Source: Candidatus Poribacteria bacterium
Lineage (GTDB): Bacteria; Poribacteria; WGA-4E; WGA-3G
Direction of reading: 5' to 3'
Assembly (NCBI GenBank): GCA_026702755.1
Contig: JAPPBX010000090.1
Coordinates: forward strand, 62,001-126,000
Length of the DNA: 64,000 nt
Below, piece after piece: positions 1 through 8,226 of the stretch; positions within the stretch are counted from its first letter, which is position 1; every line of letters begins with the position of its first letter. The notes under the pieces were generated by a model, which searched no databases, was not told the origin of the DNA, and saw only the letters and a list, made by a program, of their open reading frames with translations. Made by a program: the position numbers and the translations under genes.

Positions 1-44
1 CTGCTATAATAGCAAAAAACCGAGTATCGGAGCATTGACAAACA

Positions 45-1724
45 GTGACAGCCCCACTTCTCCAGATGCAGGCAATTACCAAAGACTTTCCCGGGGTGCG
101 TGCCCTTGATAACGTTTCTTTCGAGGTGCGTCCGGGTGAAATCCATGCGCTGTGTGGAGAAAACGGCGCAGGTAAATCGACGCTGATTAAGATTCTCGGT
201 GGCGTTTATCCGTCCGGAACCTATGAAGGGCAACTGTACATCAATGGGAGCGAACAGCAATTCCACACCGTGCGCGACGCAGAACGTGCCGGGATCGCGA
301 TTATTCATCAAGAACTGGCACTCATTCCAGAGATGACGGTCGCGGAGAATATCTATCTCGGTAAGGAACCTTGTCAATTCGGAACTATTGACAGGCATCG
401 CCTCTATCATGAAGCAGGCGAACTCCTTTCACAGTTTGGATTGACGATTCCACTCCATAAACCTGTCCACGAACTCGGTATCGGACAACAACAACTCGTA
501 GAAATCGCGAAGGCTTTAGGGCGCAGCTTGCAAGCCCATATACAGCAGCGGCGCAGCTTGCAAGCCCATATACAGCAGCGGCGCAGCTTGCAAGCCCATA
601 TACAGCAGCGGCGCAGCTTGCAAGCCCATATACAGCAGCGGCACAGCTTGCAGTCTGGTAATGCTCTGTTACTCGTATTGGACGAACCGACAGCCGCTTT
701 GACCGAAAGCGAAGTGGAGATCCTTCGCCAGATTCTGACCCAACTCCGAGAGAAAGGTGTCGCCTGTATCTATATCACTCATAAACTCAAGGAGATCTTT
801 CAAATCGCTGATCGGGTGACAGTGCTACGAGATGGTAAAACGGTCGCGACACAATCCGTTGAATCACCTGAATGTACCGAAGAAGCACTCATCTCTCAAA
901 TGGTCGGGCGAGAGTTAACAGCACTCTTTCCGAAACGAAGAACAAACCCTACTGCTGAAAATGGAGCGAGCCAAGAAGAGATAGCACTTCGGGTAAAAAA
1001 CTTAAGCACTTATCCGCCAGAACCCCCGCGCCTTAAAGACATCAGTTTCGAGGTGCAGCGCGGTGAAATCCTCGGCATCGCAGGCTTGATGGGTGCTGGA
1101 AGAACAGAATTGATTAGCACTATCTTCGGTGCTTATGACAGCAAATGGAACGGAGAAATCATTATAGACGGAAGTGCTGTTCAGATTCATTCGCCGTGGG
1201 AAGCGATACAACACGGGATGGCACTCGTCAGTGAGGATCGGAAACGCTACGGATTACTTTTAGATGTGGATGTCGTCCGCAACATGACGCTTGCGAGTCT
1301 CGGTTTAGCGTCAGATATTACATCTTATGGGTTAATTGACCAAAACACGGCGTTTCAAAAAAGCGAACACTATGTGGATTCCCTGCAGATTAAGACGACT
1401 TCGCTGAATGTTCCGGTGAATCATCTCAGCGGTGGAAATCAGCAGAAAGTTGTATTAGGTAAATGGTTGATGACACACCCGAAAGTGCTGTTTCTTGACG
1501 AACCGACCCGCGGCATTGATGTGGGTGCGAAAGCAGAAATCCACGCGCTGATGGCAAAACTCGCGGAAGAGGGTGTCGCCATCGTGTTTGTATCCTCCGA
1601 ACTCCCAGAAATCTTGGGCATGAGCGATAGGGTTTTGGTGTTACATGAAGGCGAAATTACAGGCGAATTTCTCAACGATAATTTGACACAAGAAGACATT
1701 TTAAGGTGTGCAGCTGGGACTTGA
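45..1724 (+). CDS. Sugar ABC transporter, duplicated ATP-binding protein (RbsA/MglA/XylG type)
   Basis: This is the energising subunit of a monosaccharide importer, with two ABC domains in one chain. The first domain has a Walker A (GENGAGKST, about residues 38-46), a signature (LGIGQQQ, near 145) and a Walker B ending LDEPTAAL (near 210). The second has the degenerate P-loop GAGRTEL typical of this class, LSGGNQQ (near 465) and LFLDEPTRG (near 487). The GTG start follows the only suitable upstream region. The permease and binding-protein genes are not in the window and may lie upstream. The striking oddity is about 43 extra residues between the first signature and Walker B, made of four identical 10-residue repeats. 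Family membership is certain; the sugar is not known. Confidence 0.93.
   Translation: MTAPLLQMQAITKDFPGVRALDNVSFEVRPGEIHALCGENGAGKSTLIKILGGVYPSGTYEGQLYINGSEQQFHTVRDAERAGIAIIHQELALIPEMTVAENIYLGKEPCQFGTIDRHRLYHEAGELLSQFGLTIPLHKPVHELGIGQQQLVEIAKALGRSLQAHIQQRRSLQAHIQQRRSLQAHIQQRRSLQAHIQQRHSLQSGNALLLVLDEPTAALTESEVEILRQILTQLREKGVACIYITHKLKEIFQIADRVTVLRDGKTVATQSVESPECTEEALISQMVGRELTALFPKRRTNPTAENGASQEEIALRVKNLSTYPPEPPRLKDISFEVQRGEILGIAGLMGAGRTELISTIFGAYDSKWNGEIIIDGSAVQIHSPWEAIQHGMALVSEDRKRYGLLLDVDVVRNMTLASLGLASDITSYGLIDQNTAFQKSEHYVDSLQIKTTSLNVPVNHLSGGNQQKVVLGKWLMTHPKVLFLDEPTRGIDVGAKAEIHALMAKLAEEGVAIVFVSSELPEILGMSDRVLVLHEGEITGEFLNDNLTQEDILRCAAGT
521..652 (+). repeat. Four 30-bp tandem repeats inside the ABC ATPase gene
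   Basis: Four identical 30-bp units lie head to tail (521-550, 551-580, 581-610, 611-640), followed by a decayed 12-bp partial unit. Each unit encodes RSLQAHIQQR in register with the gene, so gain or loss of units keeps the frame. Each unit contains the perfect 10-bp palindrome GCTTGCAAGC. Identity at every base suggests recent expansion by slippage or unequal exchange. Confidence 0.97.
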
Positions 1725-1769
1725 ATCCCTTGATTTGATAAAAAACAGAAACGACAGTACAAAAATCAG

Positions 1770-2270
1770 ATGAAAAACAGAAACGAAATTTTTAAAACAG
1801 AGAACCCTAAAGAGACACAAGCACTCGGCGAAAAACTCGGTAAGACGCTCAAACAGGGGGATGTCATCGCTCTCATCGGCGACCTCGGCACCGGCAAAAC
1901 CTGCTTGACACAAGGCATTGCGCGCGGCATCGGCATTGCACCGGATGAGGTCGTCAGTAGTCCCTCCTACATCCTGATTAACGAATATAAAGGGAAGGTG
2001 CCAATCTACCACATCGATCTGTATCGGCTTGAAAACAGTGAAGAGATCGCTGAACTCGGACTCAGTGAATATGTGGAAGGCGACGGGATTTGCATCATTG
2101 AATGGGCAGAGCGGATGGCAGATGCTTTGCCAGATACCTGCATCAGGATACACATAACGCTTGCAGACGGAAACGCCTCACACGGTGAAGAAATTAGTGA
2201 GCCAATATCATACAGTCCTGAAGATGAAAACATCCGACACATTGAAATCCAACATCCTATATCTCGATAG
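1770..2270 (+). CDS. tsaE: tRNA threonylcarbamoyladenosine biosynthesis ATPase TsaE
   Basis: TsaE is the ATPase that works with TsaB and TsaD to place the t6A modification at position 37 of ANN-decoding tRNAs. The P-loop GDLGTGKT is at about residues 37-44, followed by the family features SSPSYILINEY and HIDLYRL and by IIEWAE near residue 110. The length of 166 residues is normal. The ATG start is the first in frame, in an A-rich leader. Its end overlaps the start of the following glycosyltransferase gene, which suggests translational coupling. TsaB, TsaC and TsaD are not in the window. Confidence 0.93.
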   Translation: MKNRNEIFKTENPKETQALGEKLGKTLKQGDVIALIGDLGTGKTCLTQGIARGIGIAPDEVVSSPSYILINEYKGKVPIYHIDLYRLENSEEIAELGLSEYVEGDGICIIEWAERMADALPDTCIRIHITLADGNASHGEEISEPISYSPEDENIRHIEIQHPISR

Positions 2271-3402
2271 CGGTTCAGGCATTGGTGGTGGGCAACGAAG
2301 CCTGCTGCTCCTGCTAAACCTACTCGACAAAGATCGCTTTACACCCTTTGTTGGGTGCCTTGGGGATAGTCCATTTGCAGCGGAAGTCGAAAAGACAGCG
2401 GCGAGTGTTGTTCCACTGTCTCTCCCCGCCGCACACAATAAAACCGATAAGGTGAGACGGTTTACCCTGGGCGACCTGCTTGAAGATTTCCGTCAACTTC
2501 AGGTTATTCGTCAACTCCATCGGACGGTAAAGCAGCACTCGATTGACCTCATCCATGCAAATTCTTTGTCGGTAGCACTGCTTGGAAGCATTGTGGCAAG
2601 GATAAATCGCATCCCGATCCTGATGCACAAACGTTATGCGACCTCCTACGGTATTCTGGACCGCCTCTGTGAAAGGCTTCTGCATCGGGTGATTCTGGTA
2701 TCGGAAGCGACCCGGTGGAACTTCGCTTCCGAGGCGAAGCAGACCTTAATCTACAACGGTGTCGATTTAGACGCATTTCAGGCATCGCGAGAAGAGATAG
2801 AAACCCTTCGTACCGAACTCTTTCACGATGCCTCTGATGCTTCACTACTTGCCGGTGTCGTGACTCGGATTACACCGGAAAAAGGGATCCACTTCTTAAT
2901 CCGCGCGATGGCAGAACTCAAGGGAAAAATACCAATCAGATTGCTGATTATCGGCGGTCCTTATTTTCAAAAAGATGTCGATTATATGGAAGAACTAAAA
3001 CAAGAAGTCGCAGATTTAGGCGTTGAGGACTCCGTTATTTTCACCGGATTTTTGTCAGATACGCGGGTTGTAACAAGCCTACTTGACATTGTGCTGGTCC
3101 CATCTATTATTCCAGAGGCGTGTCCGCGCACTATCATTGAGGCGATGGCAGTCGGTAAACCCGTTATTGCGACTCCGTTGGGTGGCAGCAAAGAACTCGT
3201 CACACCCGAAACAGGGATTTTAGTGCCACCCGAAGATGCATCGGCAATTGCTGACGCTATCGCAACCCTCGCCGCCGATCAAGAACGACTGACTGCAATG
3301 GGAAAAGCCGCCCGCGATCGCGCTGTGCAAATCTTTAGCAGCGAAAAGAATACCGCTTTGACGGAAGCCGTCTACACAGAATTATTAACAGCATCAGGAT
3401 AG
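2224..3402 (+). CDS. Glycosyltransferase family 4 protein
   Basis: This is a predicted cytoplasmic sugar transferase of the GT-B fold, probably acting on a lipid-linked or cell-surface glycan. The N-terminal domain begins NILYLDSGSGIGGGQRSLL, the usual GT4 acceptor-side glycine-rich loop with GGQRS. The C-terminal domain has RITPEKGIHFLI and the nucleotide-sugar site EACPRTIIEAMAVGKPVIAT. The open frame reaches back to a TTG at 2161, but the ATG at 2224 gives the expected N-terminus and limits overlap with tsaE to 47 bp. The specific donor and acceptor cannot be read from the sequence. Confidence 0.88.
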   Translation: MKTSDTLKSNILYLDSGSGIGGGQRSLLLLLNLLDKDRFTPFVGCLGDSPFAAEVEKTAASVVPLSLPAAHNKTDKVRRFTLGDLLEDFRQLQVIRQLHRTVKQHSIDLIHANSLSVALLGSIVARINRIPILMHKRYATSYGILDRLCERLLHRVILVSEATRWNFASEAKQTLIYNGVDLDAFQASREEIETLRTELFHDASDASLLAGVVTRITPEKGIHFLIRAMAELKGKIPIRLLIIGGPYFQKDVDYMEELKQEVADLGVEDSVIFTGFLSDTRVVTSLLDIVLVPSIIPEACPRTIIEAMAVGKPVIATPLGGSKELVTPETGILVPPEDASAIADAIATLAADQERLTAMGKAARDRAVQIFSSEKNTALTEAVYTELLTASG

Positions 3403-3434
3403 ACCCACAAAATGAATATTGAGTGATGAAAGGA

Positions 3435-3474
3435 TGGAGGGACGTTCCCACGCTTCCAATCTTCCAGCCCTCCA
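3435..3474. repeat. Intergenic inverted repeat
   Basis: TGGAGGG (3435-3441) is matched by CCCTCCA (3468-3474), with a pyrimidine-rich interior holding TTCCAATCTTCCA. It sits between the glycosyltransferase and the next gene. It has no T-run, so it looks more like a dispersed palindromic repeat than a classical terminator. Confidence 0.45.
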
Positions 3475-3552
3475 ATTCGGCAAGCAAATGAATGGATTTG
3501 GCGTAAGCCCTAAACGTATTAAGAGATTTCTTCACGGCTCAAAGGAGTTATT

Positions 3553-4563
3553 ATGAGAGAAAAAACAATCAGTCCACCGCAGGGTGCCCAAGCAAGTCAG
3601 GGGCAAGTCCGACAGGTATCCCAACTATTTGGTGAGGCTATCGGTGATACCAACGAATGGGTAGAAATCCACCGCACCAGTGATCAATGGGAAGCGCAGC
3701 TGGTTCAGACCACCTTGAACGCGCAACAAATTCGGTGCCGACCCATCGAACTGAAAGAAGAACGCCAAACAGTGCTCCTCGTGGCACCAGAACATGAGGT
3801 AGAAGCCATGGAACTGGTGAGTCGTATCGGTGTCGCCGTCACGGATAATGAAATGGCGATGCGATCTGAAGAGAGCGCGGCGGCACTCAAGCAACGGGAT
3901 ATGGCTGTTGTCCAGGACGATACAAACCAACAGACTGCGCCAGAGGACTCGTCAGAACTCATAATGGCAGAACGTGAAGGTATCGGCAGTGTTGTCTATA
4001 TCGCTGGACAGGGATATGAGATCCGCGTCGGTCCTGAACCCTACGTCACTGTGGCAGAGAACGATTGGGAAGAGTTCACAGACTTTAGTGCCCAACGTCA
4101 AGAGTTTGTCATCCTCCTACGCCACGAATACCCTGACCTCTTCGAGTGGATCCAAGAGGGAAAATTACTCGCCGAATTCATCCGGCTCATCGAAATGACG
4201 TATCAAGAGGGCGCGCCAACTCCCGTGCCACACCAATCCGGTGCTGCTGAGGAATTCGATGCGACACCTTACCATCCGCTTGCCCAATTGAGTCTCACTG
4301 TCGCTGTGGTTTCAGTGATCGCTGTGCTTTTTCAGGTCCCATGGACTGTCAATCTCATACTGGCGGTTATTACTGTGGCATCGGCGGTTGTCGCGAAATA
4401 CCAGATTGATGCAAGCGAGGGAGAATCAACAGGTATCCCGATGGCACTGGGTGCGATTGTGCTTGCGTGTCTCGTTGTTGTCTTTGCGTGGTGGTTGGAT
4501 CAGCGTCCTGAACCAGTGGAGCCAGCGAATTCACCCGTCCGTGAGATGATTGAAGATCGGTAG
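3553..4563 (+). CDS. Membrane protein with N-terminal DUF2007-like domain
   Basis: The function is unknown. The segment at about residues 35-95 (WVEIHRTSDQWEAQLVQTTL through LLVAPEHEVEAMEL) resembles the DUF2007 fold, a small domain found in putative signal-transducing proteins. The middle is acidic and may be flexible. The C-terminal third has about three hydrophobic segments (LSLTVAVVSVIAVLF, VNLILAVITVASAVVA, MALGAIVLACLVVVFAWWL), so the protein is probably an inner-membrane protein. The start is well supported by AAAGGAG seven bases upstream. The gene stands alone, with about 150 bp before it and 400 bp after it. Confidence 0.75.
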   Translation: MREKTISPPQGAQASQGQVRQVSQLFGEAIGDTNEWVEIHRTSDQWEAQLVQTTLNAQQIRCRPIELKEERQTVLLVAPEHEVEAMELVSRIGVAVTDNEMAMRSEESAAALKQRDMAVVQDDTNQQTAPEDSSELIMAEREGIGSVVYIAGQGYEIRVGPEPYVTVAENDWEEFTDFSAQRQEFVILLRHEYPDLFEWIQEGKLLAEFIRLIEMTYQEGAPTPVPHQSGAAEEFDATPYHPLAQLSLTVAVVSVIAVLFQVPWTVNLILAVITVASAVVAKYQIDASEGESTGIPMALGAIVLACLVVVFAWWLDQRPEPVEPANSPVREMIEDR

Positions 4564-4962
4564 GATGTGTAAGAATTTTGTCAATTGTCTGAATCAGAAT
4601 TTGCAGGATGATAAAATTTTCAGGAGCGTTTGTTGTGATGTGTTTTTGTCTGAATCACGGATTCTCGCGGATTACACGGGTTTCGCGGATTTTCAGAAAA
4701 CAGCAATGGATTGATTCCTTTCACCAACTCACTTTTTCCTTTCAGTAAACCAAAATTTTTAGGTTGACACTTCAAGTCGTACATGGTAAAGTTAATAGTT
4801 AAAGAAGGTTGAGATTATTCACGTCTGGAACCTTGCTGATATAGAAGATTTGACAAAACCTAATGGTCTCGTGGCGTAGAAACTGCTCGTCTCTGGAATC
4901 CAATGGATGTTGTACCCTAAGGTATTATATAGAGAAGCCAAAGCATATCCAATGTTACAGGA
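4564..4962. other. Intergenic region with repeat remnants and a promoter
   Basis: This gap of about 400 bp holds two copies of TTGTCTGAATCA-like sequence (near 4584 and 4647). The second continues into a series of roughly 10-bp steps ending in CGG-ATT (4653-4696). Such TGAATCACGGATT sequence is a familiar type of dispersed intergenic repeat. The rest holds a sigma-70-like promoter and a leader of about 170 bp before hicA. No convincing open frame was seen. Confidence 0.6.
4764..4792 (+). promoter_or_regulatory. Sigma-70-like promoter upstream of HicA copy 1
   Basis: The -35 element TTGACA (4764-4769), a 17-bp spacer and TAAAGT (4787-4792) form a promoter. The block from GTTGACACTTCAA to TAAAGTTAA is closely matched in front of the second HicA copy (7612-7640), which supports a shared origin. 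Confidence 0.7.
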
Positions 4963-5229
4963 ATGAATGTAAGATTAAACAAAAAGCATCAAAGGACATT
5001 AGAGGCTATTTTTAGCACACAGATTCCAGCGACGTTGCCATGGCGGCGAATTGAAGCCCTTTTCATGGCACTTGGTGCCACAAAAGACGAGAGAAGAGGA
5101 TCTTCCGTGACTTTTGAATTGAATGGGAAAACTGTCACGCTTCACCGACCGCATCCTCGGAAAGAGGCGAACCGATACCAGATACGAGACGCTCGAGATT
5201 TTTTAAAACGGGCAGGAATAACGCTATGA
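4963..5229 (+). CDS. hicA: HicA-family toxin, copy 1
   Basis: This is a predicted mRNA interferase toxin of a type II toxin-antitoxin pair, 88 residues long. It belongs to the longer HicA variant with a conserved core: HQRTLEAIFSTQIPATLPWRRIEALF, an RRGSS turn, HRPHP and YQIRDARDFLKRAG. The catalytic histidine is probably one of those in HRPHP, but this is inferred. The start ATG follows CAGGA. The stop overlaps the hicB start by 4 bp, the usual arrangement for translational coupling. It is strongly similar to the gene at 7652-7918. Confidence 0.87.
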   Translation: MNVRLNKKHQRTLEAIFSTQIPATLPWRRIEALFMALGATKDERRGSSVTFELNGKTVTLHRPHPRKEANRYQIRDARDFLKRAGITL

Positions 5230-5480
5230 AAACAATGACTTATAAAGGCTATACAGCCGAAATTATCTATAGTGAAGAAGACAGTTTCTTCGTCGGTCAT
5301 GTTGTTGATATTGGTGATGATATCGTCTCTTTTCACGGTGATACCGACGCGGAACTGCAGGATGCTTTTGAAGGCGTATTAGACCACTATCTTGAAGTCA
5401 AAGGGCGACCTGAGAATCCGCCCCAAAAGCACTTCGCGTGGAGATTTCTGGCGCGTCTCCGTCAAGCCTTTCACCTATAG
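5226..5480 (+). CDS. hicB: HicB-family antitoxin, copy 1
   Basis: This is the antitoxin partner of the preceding HicA. It has the HicB partial RNase H-like fold: MTYKGYTAEIIYSEEDSFFVGHVVDI, then FHGDTDAELQDAFEGVLDHYLE. The C-terminus (PPQKHFAWRFLARLRQAFHL) is short and basic, and may replace the DNA-binding domain found in longer HicB proteins. The protein has 84 residues, and its closest relative in the window is at 7915-8166. The toxin-first order and the 4-bp overlap are typical for hicAB. Confidence 0.87.
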   Translation: MKTMTYKGYTAEIIYSEEDSFFVGHVVDIGDDIVSFHGDTDAELQDAFEGVLDHYLEVKGRPENPPQKHFAWRFLARLRQAFHL

Positions 5481-5595
5481 ACACACCGATGAAAAGGCAT
5501 TTTAACAGGAAGACAAGTTTCTGGCGAACTAAGTCAAGACGCTGCTTATACCAATACTATTCAGCCTAAGGTGGTACTTGGTGCGGAAGGCAGCT

Positions 5596-7524
5596 ATGTC
5601 AGACAAAAGACATCAACCTCAAATCGGAACTGAAACGACTTCGCTCCTGCTTCCGCTCGCCATCGGTGTGGTCCTGATCCTCATCAACGCGTATTGGATT
5701 GCGTTGGTCAGCGGTATCCACCACTCCCTGAACCCCGCCTATGCCTCCCTGTTTATCACCCCAATCGTCAATCTCTTTTTCGGTGTGCTGCTCAACACAC
5801 TGCTAAAGCGATTCCGTCCACAGCTCGCTTTGAGCCGCGCCCAACTGCTTTTAGTCTATCAGATGTTGGTGATACTCTGTGTCGTCTCTGGACACAACCC
5901 GATGGACTTTATCTTGGGAATCCTCGCGCATCCGTTCTGGTTCGCCACCTTTGAAAACGAATACGCTGCACTTTTTCATCGGTATATTCCGTCGTGGTTC
6001 ACAACCCAAGATAAAAGCGTGCTCACCGGTTTCTTTGAAGGCAATTCGAGTTTATACACAACAAAACACCTGTCAGCATGGATCGGTCCCATTCTGCTTT
6101 GGTCGTTTGTTACGTTTGTTCTCTTCTTCATTCTGATGTGCTTCAACAGCATTCAGCGTTTGCAATGGAGTGAACGGGAACGGTTAAGTTATCCGATTGC
6201 CCAACTCCCAATAGAGATGACCACGCCGCGCTTTTTCTCAAGAAGGTTGCTGTGGCTTGGGTTCGGCATCTGCGCGACGGTAGAATTGCTCAATGGATTA
6301 CACTATCTGTATCCTTTTGTGCCCGGTGTGCCACTCAAAATTCCCGACTTCGGCGCGAAAATCTTCACGGCGAAACCGTGGAGTGCGATTGGTTGGCTTC
6401 CACTTTTCTTCTATCCGTGGGTCATCGGTTTGACCTTCTTTGTACCGCTCGAACTTTCATTTTCGGTCTGGTTCTTTTTCCTGTTCACAAAATTTCAGTT
6501 GATTTTAGGAAGCATCGGCGGTTGGAAATCGCTACCGGGGTTCCCCTATTACAATCAGCAGGGGATTGGGGCATGGTTGACGCTTGGGATCCTCATCCTA
6601 TGGGTAAGCCGTCCACATCTCAAGACGGTGCTTACGATGGCTTTGAAGTCTGCCACCCCAACAAACGAACCCTTTCAATACCGTACTGCTCTGCTCGGTA
6701 TCTTGATAGGTACTACGGTTCTCGTCTTTATTTTTCAGCAGGCGGGTATGTCCATTGGGATTCTCATCGCTTTTCTCTGTCTTTACTTTCTGATGTCTAT
6801 CGCCATAACTTATGCGCGTGCAGCGGTCGGTGTGCCATATCATGAAGTCATTTGGACGCACCCCCAATTGATGCTCGTCTCAGCTTTAGGTGTTCGACGG
6901 ATCGGTGCATCGAATTTAACACTTCTTTCTTTTTTATATCCGTATGTTCGGGATAACGTCTCGCACCCGATGCCGAGTCAGTTGGAAGGCTTCAAAATCG
7001 CGGAACGCGCGCCGATTTCACAGAAAAAGATGGCGATTGCTATGATTGTCGCTCTGTTGGTTGCTACCCCCATTTCGTTTTGGGCGTACTTGCATCTCAT
7101 ATATCAACACGGCGCGGTTCGGACGGAGGGATACATTATTGGTATCGGTTTTGAAACCTTTGAACGGATGCTTCTGCCGTGGTTGCAACAGCCACACGCC
7201 ACGGATAGCACAGGATTGAGCTTCACTGCGTTTGCTTCGTTGTTTACGTTGGGATTAATGTTTCTGAGAAGACAGTTTATCTGGTTTCCTTTTCATCCAG
7301 CGGGCTATGCGCTCGGTTTATCGGCAGGAATGGTTTGGGTTTGGAGCGCGGTCTGTGTCGGTTGGATTATCAAGGCGGTTCTACTCAAATTCGGTGGGTT
7401 GCGCATCTATCGGAAGGCAGCCCCATTTTTCGTTGGCGTGATTTTGGGTGACTTTCTGACAGGAACGTTTTGGAGTTTAGTGGGTGCGGTTTTTGAGATA
7501 CCTGTGTACCGGGTTTGGTATTAA
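5596..7524 (+). CDS. Large multi-spanning membrane protein, DUF6785/DUF6784-like
   Basis: This is a predicted polytopic inner-membrane protein of about 642 residues with a dozen or so hydrophobic segments. The cytoplasmic-loop motif ERLSYPIAQLPIEMT and the late block VGVPYHEVIWTHPQLMLVSALGVRRIG resemble, from memory, the DUF6785/DUF6784 family seen in Poribacteria and Planctomycetes. No biochemical role is known. The open frame extends to a TTG at 5578, but the ATG at 5596 has GGAAGG five bases upstream and is preferred. It lies exactly between the two HicAB copies, so the duplication may have bracketed or carried it. Confidence 0.7.
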   Translation: MSDKRHQPQIGTETTSLLLPLAIGVVLILINAYWIALVSGIHHSLNPAYASLFITPIVNLFFGVLLNTLLKRFRPQLALSRAQLLLVYQMLVILCVVSGHNPMDFILGILAHPFWFATFENEYAALFHRYIPSWFTTQDKSVLTGFFEGNSSLYTTKHLSAWIGPILLWSFVTFVLFFILMCFNSIQRLQWSERERLSYPIAQLPIEMTTPRFFSRRLLWLGFGICATVELLNGLHYLYPFVPGVPLKIPDFGAKIFTAKPWSAIGWLPLFFYPWVIGLTFFVPLELSFSVWFFFLFTKFQLILGSIGGWKSLPGFPYYNQQGIGAWLTLGILILWVSRPHLKTVLTMALKSATPTNEPFQYRTALLGILIGTTVLVFIFQQAGMSIGILIAFLCLYFLMSIAITYARAAVGVPYHEVIWTHPQLMLVSALGVRRIGASNLTLLSFLYPYVRDNVSHPMPSQLEGFKIAERAPISQKKMAIAMIVALLVATPISFWAYLHLIYQHGAVRTEGYIIGIGFETFERMLLPWLQQPHATDSTGLSFTAFASLFTLGLMFLRRQFIWFPFHPAGYALGLSAGMVWVWSAVCVGWIIKAVLLKFGGLRIYRKAAPFFVGVILGDFLTGTFWSLVGAVFEIPVYRVWY

Positions 7525-7614
7525 CACGATAATAGAGACAGAGCGACTTCTTTAACCCATCCGGCTCCACATTATCGTATCCTGTTCTTTGAGCGGACTG
7601 ACATTTTTCAGTTG

Positions 7615-7640
7615 ATACTTCAACAAGTATGTGTTAAAGT
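7615..7640 (+). promoter_or_regulatory. Sigma-70-like promoter for HicA copy 2, almost no leader
   Basis: TTGATA, a 17-bp spacer and TAAAGT (7635-7640) match the promoter of copy 1. The ATG of hicA is at 7652, only 11 bases after the -10 element. The mRNA would therefore have a leader of about 5 nt and no Shine-Dalgarno site. Confidence 0.65.
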
Positions 7641-7651
7641 TAAAAATCGTA

Positions 7652-7918
7652 ATGAACGTACGCTTAAACAAAAAACATCAAAGGACATTGGAGGCTATTT
7701 TTAGCACACAAGTCCCCGCTACGTTGCAATGGCGGCGTATTGAAGCCCTTTTCATGGCACTTGGGGCTACAAAAAAGGAAGGACGCGGATCAATTGTGAC
7801 TTTTAAACTGAAAGATGAAGATGCCCTTTTTCATCGACCCCACCCTCAAAAAGAGGCAAAGCGATATCACGTCCGAAAAGCGAGAGAATTTTTAGAACAG
7901 GTAGGAATCACACCATGA
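7652..7918 (+). CDS. hicA: HicA-family toxin, copy 2
   Basis: This is the second HicA toxin, 88 residues from the ATG at 7652. A GTG at 7631 is in frame but lies on the promoter, so it was rejected. The sequence MNVRLNKKHQRTLEAIFSTQ is identical at the start to copy 1, and divergence rises in the middle (KKEGRGSIVTFKLKDED against DERRGSSVTFELNGKT). The HRPHP motif is kept. The stop overlaps hicB by 4 bp. The two copies may have drifted enough to be insulated from each other, but this cannot be judged from sequence alone. Confidence 0.86.
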   Translation: MNVRLNKKHQRTLEAIFSTQVPATLQWRRIEALFMALGATKKEGRGSIVTFKLKDEDALFHRPHPQKEAKRYHVRKAREFLEQVGITP

Positions 7919-8166
7919 AGACAATGACGTACAAAGACTATACCGCGAAAATTATCTATAGCGACGAAGATGAATGCTTTGTCGGTCATATTGTCAATAT
8001 TGATGCAATATCAGGTTTTCACGGTGATACCGACGAAGAATTGCGCGACGCTTTTGAAAACATGGTAGAACTCTATATTGAGACACTGGAGGAACCAGAA
8101 AATCCACCGCAAAAACATTTTGCTGGGAGATTGCTATCGCGTCTACGTCAAGCACTCCATCTATAG
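7915..8166 (+). CDS. hicB: HicB-family antitoxin, copy 2
   Basis: This antitoxin partner of the second HicA has 83 residues. It shares MKTMTYK-YTA-IIYS, the FHGDTDEEL block and the C-terminal ENPPQKHFAGRLLSRLRQAL with copy 1. Most differences fall in the central region (CFVGHIVNIDAISG), which in HicB proteins helps contact the toxin. That fits coevolution with its own HicA. A DUF2064 gene starts 60 bp downstream. Confidence 0.86.
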   Translation: MKTMTYKDYTAKIIYSDEDECFVGHIVNIDAISGFHGDTDEELRDAFENMVELYIETLEEPENPPQKHFAGRLLSRLRQALHL

Positions 8167-8226
8167 AAGCAGCGTGTCTATTCTGCCCATTATTAGAATA
8201 AAACCGCAAGAACAAGGAATTTACCG

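Noticed and set aside
521-652. Regular 30-bp repeats resembling a CRISPR array
   Set aside because: The units are head to tail with no spacers, lie inside an ABC ATPase frame and translate in register. This is a tandem repeat, not a CRISPR array.
2161-2223. TTG start for the glycosyltransferase
   Set aside because: It would put 21 extra residues inside tsaE; the ATG at 2224 begins the usual GT4 N-terminus.
4820-4950. Possible coding remnant before HicA copy 1 (HVWNLADIEDLTKPNGL)
   Set aside because: The frame is short, has a stop after 25 residues and shows no family I can name, so it is left as intergenic.
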